From: an uncultured Paracoccaceae bacterium
GTDB lineage: Bacteria > Pseudomonadota > Alphaproteobacteria > Rhodobacterales > Rhodobacteraceae
Assembly: GCA_947495295.1 (NCBI GenBank)
Contig: CANLYJ010000005.1
Span: forward strand, 124,001 to 188,000
Reading direction: 5' to 3'
DNA: 64,000 bases
A program made the translations under genes and the position numbers. This document shows positions 61,358 through 64,000 of the stretch, piece by piece. A model generated the notes under the pieces. The model worked only from the letters and a program-made list of their open reading frames with translations. It was not told the DNA's origin and ran no database searches. The first letter of the stretch is position 1. The number at the start of each line of letters is the position of its first letter.

Positions 61358-62302
61358 ATGATCCGCTATGCCCTTGGCCGTCTGACGTCGTTGATCATTA
61401 GCCTGTTGGTGGCGTCGCTGGTGATCTTTGCGGTGATTGAGGTGATACCGGGTGATCCGGCAGCCTTCATGCTGGGGGTGAATGCCCGCCCGGATACGAT
61501 TGCCGCTTTGCGGGCTGAGATGGGCTTGGATCAGTCCATCATCACCCGGTATTTCGACTGGGTCACGGGGTTGTTGCAGGGCGATTTTGGCCAATCATGG
61601 ACGTATAAGACGCCTGTGGCGGAACTGATCAGTGACCGCATCTGGGTGTCCTTGCCGCTGGCGATCTATGCCCTGATCCTGTCGGCCCTGATTGCCTTTC
61701 CCGCCGGGATTTTTGCCGCCAGCAGGCGTGGTGGCCCGGGTGATATCACGATCATGGGGGCCACCCAATTGGGCGTGGCGATCCCGAATTTCTGGTTTGC
61801 GATGATTTTGGTGCTGATCTTTGCCATCAACCTGCGTTGGTTCAGCGCGGGTGGATTTCCGGGCTGGGGTGATCCGTTGCAGGCGTTGAAGGCGCTGACC
61901 TTGCCTGCCATTGCCCTGGCCTTGCCGCAGGCCGCGATCTTGGCCCGTGTCATGCGGTCATCCCTGCTGGATATGCTGGGAGAGGATTTCATTCGTACCG
62001 CCCGCGCCAAAGGGCTGACCCGTCGTCAGGCCTTGTGGCGTCATGCCGTGCGCAATGCCCTGATCCCGGTGCTGACGATCATCGGTTTGCAGTTTTCGTT
62101 CCTGCTGGCCGGTGGGATTATCATTGAGCAGGTTTTCTTTCTGCCCGGCCTCGGCCGCTTGATTTTTCAGTCAATCAGCGCGCGTGATCTGATTGTGGTG
62201 GAAAGCGTGGTGATGTTGCTGGTCTTCACGGTCATCGTTGTGAATTTCACCGTTGATCTGGCCTATGCCGCTGTTGATCCACGGTTAAGGGCGAAGGCAT
62301 GA
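61358..62302 (+). CDS. peptide ABC transporter permease, DppB-like
   Basis: 314 residues with six membrane helices, the long periplasmic loop after the first helix, and the BPD_transp_1 coupling segment RTARAKGLTRRQALWRHAVRNALIP (EAA loop). Typical first permease of a Dpp/Opp/Nik-type importer. The stop overlaps the next gene's ATG (ATGA). Confidence 0.94.
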   Translation: MIRYALGRLTSLIISLLVASLVIFAVIEVIPGDPAAFMLGVNARPDTIAALRAEMGLDQSIITRYFDWVTGLLQGDFGQSWTYKTPVAELISDRIWVSLPLAIYALILSALIAFPAGIFAASRRGGPGDITIMGATQLGVAIPNFWFAMILVLIFAINLRWFSAGGFPGWGDPLQALKALTLPAIALALPQAAILARVMRSSLLDMLGEDFIRTARAKGLTRRQALWRHAVRNALIPVLTIIGLQFSFLLAGGIIIEQVFFLPGLGRLIFQSISARDLIVVESVVMLLVFTVIVVNFTVDLAYAAVDPRLRAKA

Positions 62303-63114
62303 GCCGTAACCTGATCATCGGTGCGGGGCTGAGCGTTTTGTTCATCTGTCTCGCTGCGCTGTCATTTATCTGGACGCCCTATGATATCGAGGCGCTGGAT
62401 ATTCCAAACAAACTGCAAGCCCCTGGTGGCGCCAACCTGTTGGGCACGGATCATTTTGGTCGCGATATTCTGTCCATGATCATGATGGGCGCGCGCACGT
62501 CGATTGCTGTGGCGCTGGTCGCGGTTGGCATTGGCATGGCGCTGGGCATTCCGCTTGGCCTGCTGGCCGCCGCCCGTCATGGGTCGCTGCTGGATGAGCT
62601 GATCATGCGGGGCAATGATCTGGTATTTGCATTTCCGTCGCTGGTGATTGCGATTTTGATCACGGCTGTTTTTGGCGCTTCTGCCGTCAATGCGATTATC
62701 GCCATTGGTATCTTTAACATCCCTGTCTTTGCGCGGCTGACACGCGGTGCCGCGCTGCCGCTATGGGAGCGGGATTTCATTCTGGCGGCCCGTGTCTGCG
62801 GCAAGTCGGCGGCCCGTATTTCGGTGGAACATATCCTGCCCAACATCACCAATCTGATGATCGTGCAGGGGACCATCCAGTTTTCGCTGGGTATTCTGGC
62901 AGAGGCCGCGCTGTCCTATATCGGCCTTGGCGCGCAGCCACCAACGGCCAGCTGGGGCCGGATGCTGGCCGATGCCCAGACGTTGGTGAGCATCGCCCCG
63001 CATACGGCGCTCGTCCCCGGTTTTGCCATTCTGTTGATGGTGCTGGGGCTGAACCTGTTGGGGGATGGGTTGCGCGACTGGCTGGACCCGCGCATTCGGG
63101 TGGCGCGGGTATGA
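62299..63114 (+). CDS. peptide ABC transporter permease, DppC-like
   Basis: 271 residues: an N-terminal helix, the OppC-type segment NLLGTDHFGRDILSMIMMGAR, and five more helices with the coupling loop AARVCGKSAARISVEHILPN. It pairs with the DppB-like subunit. It overlaps both neighbours by four bases, so B, C and the ATPase are one translational unit. Confidence 0.94.
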   Translation: MSRNLIIGAGLSVLFICLAALSFIWTPYDIEALDIPNKLQAPGGANLLGTDHFGRDILSMIMMGARTSIAVALVAVGIGMALGIPLGLLAAARHGSLLDELIMRGNDLVFAFPSLVIAILITAVFGASAVNAIIAIGIFNIPVFARLTRGAALPLWERDFILAARVCGKSAARISVEHILPNITNLMIVQGTIQFSLGILAEAALSYIGLGAQPPTASWGRMLADAQTLVSIAPHTALVPGFAILLMVLGLNLLGDGLRDWLDPRIRVARV

Positions 63115-64000
63115 GTATTCTGTCGATCAACAACCTGTCACTGCGAATTGGTGCGGTGGACATTCTGCATGATGTGGACCTGTCCATGCAGCATGGCGAG
63201 ATTGTCGCCATTACGGGCGAAAGCGGGTCGGGCAAGTCGATCACGGCGCTGTCAGTCATGGGGTTGTTGCCGCGCGGGGCGGTGGCCGAAGGTCAGATCA
63301 TGCTGGATGGCGCGGATGTCTTGCAGACGTCGGAACCTGATCTGTGCCAGATGCGCGGTAACACGATGGGCATGGTGTTTCAGGAACCGATGACCGCGTT
63401 GAACCCGGTGCAGACCATTGGTGCGCAGGTGGCCGAGACGATCCTGATCCATGAGGATACGACACGGGCCGAAGCGCATGCGCGCGCAGCAGAGATGCTG
63501 GAGCGCGTGGGGCTGAAAGTTGCGCCGACCCGATACCCGCATGAGTTATCCGGCGGGCAGCGCCAGCGTGTAGTGATTGGGATGGCGATTGCCTTGCGTC
63601 CGAAACTGCTGATCGCGGATGAACCGACAACCGCGCTGGATGTGACCACGCAGGCCCGCATTCTGGACCTGTTGCAGGGCTTGGTGCGGGAATTTGATAT
63701 GGGGTTGTTGCTGATTACCCATGATCTGGCTGTGGTGGCTGACGTGGCCGACAGGATCGTCGTGATGCAAAAGGGGCGCGTGGTTGAGGCTGGTCAGACG
63801 CAAGACCTGCTGGCGAATATGCAGCACCCCTACACCAAAGCCTTGTTTGCCGCGTCGTCGCATCAGGTGGAATTGCCCGAGCAGATCGCGGCTGCGCCGC
63901 TGCTGTGGGTTGATCAGGTTGCGCGTGACTATCCGCTTCCCCGCAAGGCGGTTTTCGGTCCCCGCCCGACATTTCGTGCGTTACACGACATCAGCTTCAG
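63111..64000 (+). CDS. ABC transporter ATP-binding protein, fused DppD-DppF type (cut by window end)
   Basis: The frame is open from the ATG at 63111 to the window edge (296 codons). First ATPase domain: Walker A GESGSGKS (~40-47), Q-loop VFQEPMTALNPV, signature LSGGQRQRVVIGMA, Walker B LLIADEPTTALDV and switch ITHDLA. After HPYTKAL a second domain begins (LLWVDQVARDYPLPRKAVFG, then HDISF), so the complete protein is probably a two-ATPase fusion. It powers the permeases just upstream. Confidence 0.9.
   Translation, partial: MSILSINNLSLRIGAVDILHDVDLSMQHGEIVAITGESGSGKSITALSVMGLLPRGAVAEGQIMLDGADVLQTSEPDLCQMRGNTMGMVFQEPMTALNPVQTIGAQVAETILIHEDTTRAEAHARAAEMLERVGLKVAPTRYPHELSGGQRQRVVIGMAIALRPKLLIADEPTTALDVTTQARILDLLQGLVREFDMGLLLITHDLAVVADVADRIVVMQKGRVVEAGQTQDLLANMQHPYTKALFAASSHQVELPEQIAAAPLLWVDQVARDYPLPRKAVFGPRPTFRALHDISF

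Noticed and set aside
1..64000. tRNA, rRNA, CRISPR arrays, insertion sequences, att sites, replication origin
   Set aside because: Intergenic gaps were read for cloverleaf shapes, regular spacer repeats and terminal inverted repeats with transposase genes; none was found. The 11-bp repeats are too short for CRISPR.

Overview
The window looks like chromosome of a marine alphaproteobacterium of the order Rhodobacterales (Roseobacter group, Loktanella/Yoonia-like). This rests on gene content and order: rimP-nusA-ylxR-infB behind a rimP-leader-type attenuator, secA divergent from a parulin-type isomerase-argJ-mutT block, kdsD-lptC-lptA-lptB next to hpf and ptsN, a GT14/DUF5928 glycosyltransferase, a NodH-type sulfotransferase, a TRAP transporter, and methylated-amine enzymes. 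I see no rRNA, tRNA, insertion sequence, prophage or CRISPR array.

Layout. 1-3062: GntR regulator, amidase and a two-motif CDGSH iron-sulfur protein, tightly overlapped. 3063-3391: gene-free, holding an 11-bp phased repeat, a promoter and a leader RNA ending in an intrinsic terminator. 3392-8734: rimP-nusA-ylxR-infB. 8792-13926: a dimethylglycine-dehydrogenase-like FAD/GcvT fusion divergent from a pyrrolysine-free MttB homologue, then a LysR regulator. 13960-20420: mutT, argJ and a periplasmic isomerase on the minus strand, then secA and a conserved exported protein on the plus strand. 20439-24397: radC, dnaJ, dnaK.

24613-33449 is a surface-glycan region: an orphan ABC-2 export permease, cysQ, kdsB, galU, two tandem family-2-like glycosyltransferases, a GT14 glycosyltransferase and a two-domain sulfotransferase. 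Together they suggest a sulfated, Kdo-linked capsule or LPS, with CysQ clearing the PAP made by the sulfotransferase. 33451-38194 (minus strand) is the envelope and regulatory block ptsN, hpf, lptB, lptA, lptC, kdsD and an RNase D-like exonuclease, followed by a GGDEF-EAL protein. 40379-45361 is a catabolic operon: FAD D-amino-acid dehydrogenase, TRAP transporter (P, Q, M) and an Asp/Glu-racemase-family enzyme. 45629-49774: clpA, gloB and a methyltransferase.

49806-56023 is accessory in character: a P-loop kinase, then two side-by-side modules that each pair small membrane proteins with an NAD(P)-binding Rossmann protein and a divergent regulator (AraC with DUF1772/DUF4345/NmrA-like; LysR with DUF4386/Rossmann). 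56271-58162 holds a Slam-like TPR/beta-barrel protein facing a CAP-domain lipoprotein. The window ends with a THUMP-domain RNA methyltransferase and a Dpp-type peptide ABC transporter whose ATPase gene runs off the edge.

Several intergenic regions carry inverted repeats that look regulatory. They are listed separately because they are the part of the window least explained by gene content.
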